Assembly (NCBI GenBank): GCA_013407085.1
Contig: JACCGJ010005682.1
Location: 1 to 64,000, forward strand
Source of the DNA: Atriophallophorus winterbourni
Taxonomy: Eukaryota; Platyhelminthes; Trematoda; Plagiorchiida; Microphallidae
Direction of reading: 5' to 3'
Length of the DNA stretch: 64,000 nt
Program-made: the position numbers and the translations under genes
Notes under the pieces: generated by a model
Databases searched by the model: none
What the model saw: the letters and a program-made list of their open reading frames with translations, nothing else
What the model was told of the DNA's origin: nothing
In this document: one piece after another, positions 63,625 to 64,000 of the stretch
Position numbering within the stretch: position 1 is the stretch's first letter
Layout: every line of letters starts with the position of its first letter

Positions 63625-64000
63625 CTTTTCAAAAGCTGGTCTACAGAGCATGTTCACAATATTATCAGAACGCGGCCTGCGGTAGCTTGATCATGTCTAC
63701 TGAATGTAAGATCTACTCTATGGTGAGTTGCAATTAGGAAGTCGACAATTGGGCAGAACGCACTTACGGTACAAAGACGTAGGCAAAAGAGATATCAAAA
63801 CGCTTGGTATTGACCCTGCGAGTTGGGAAGAACTTGCTCTTGACCGCTTAAATTGGAGGCATTGTGTAAAGCGTCGTCTGCAAGCTGGGGAGGAGCTGAT
63901 ACAGCTCTGAGCTGTTGAACGTAGATCACGCCGCCAGCGTGCAACGGACGCCATACAACCGAGTTCTGACTATCGTTGCCAGCGCTGTGGGAGAGATTGT
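63625..64000 (+). mobile_element. RTE-like LINE 3' end (runs off window)
   Basis: Plus-strand counterpart of 62,470-62,935 and of 19,735-20,120: TTTTCAAAAGCTGGTCTACA, then THLRYKDVGKRDIKTLGIDP, SWEELALDRLNWRHCVKRRL, a stop, and RSRRQRATDAIQPSSDYRCQ entering the zinc knuckle at the window edge. It forms an inverted pair with the copy at 62,470, about 0.7 kb apart. Confidence 0.85.

Overview
The window is animal nuclear DNA, most likely from a digenean flatworm (fluke). That assignment is an inference. It rests on GT-AG introns of 84 bp to about 3 kb, AT-rich intergenic sequence, RTE-like and CR1-like LINE relics of the types common in flukes, and short repeats carrying type I hammerhead ribozyme motifs of the kind known from the schistosome Sm-alpha repeats. 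There are no bacterial operons, rRNA genes or CRISPR arrays.

The one host gene supported well lies on the minus strand between 45,000 and about 30,246. It is the 3' part of a delta-protocadherin-like cell-adhesion receptor. Nine exons can be joined with every splice phase agreeing (2,907 nt, 968 codons plus stop). They encode the end of one cadherin repeat, four more repeats (the last degenerate), one transmembrane helix and a cytoplasmic tail of about 319 residues with a DSGKG motif. The 5' exons are not visible up to 64,000 and presumably lie beyond the window.

The rest is repeats. From left to right: an RTE-like LINE 5' end running off the left edge (1-250); a 560-bp dispersed repeat (4,950-5,515) that recurs at 25,605-26,520, where the second copy is split by a 356-bp LINE tail with an 11-bp target-site duplication; a direct-repeat pair (8,869 and 9,462); an RTE-like LINE (13,472-20,225) interrupted by CR1-like sequence (15,723-19,090); a short-repeat cluster with an intact hammerhead (20,815-22,935); a Ty3/Gypsy fragment abutting a CR1 fragment (27,880-29,880); a CR1 copy antisense in a protocadherin intron (42,060-43,830); and RTE tails in inverted orientation at the right edge (62,470-64,000).

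The most interesting system is a set of short repeats spread across the window, in at least three subfamilies. Each contains, or descends from, a type I hammerhead with core CTGANGA, stem II, GAAA and an ACCGGT stem III. The copy at 21,980-22,036 has a full consensus core with complementary stems I and II, and the copy at 60,414-60,455 has an intact core. Subfamily 1 has a 241-bp tandem period at two separate loci in opposite orientation, and a second hairpin changes in a compensatory way between copies. This suggests a non-autonomous, RNA-processed retroelement (Sm-alpha or retrozyme-like, or Penelope pLTR-like), in various stages of decay.
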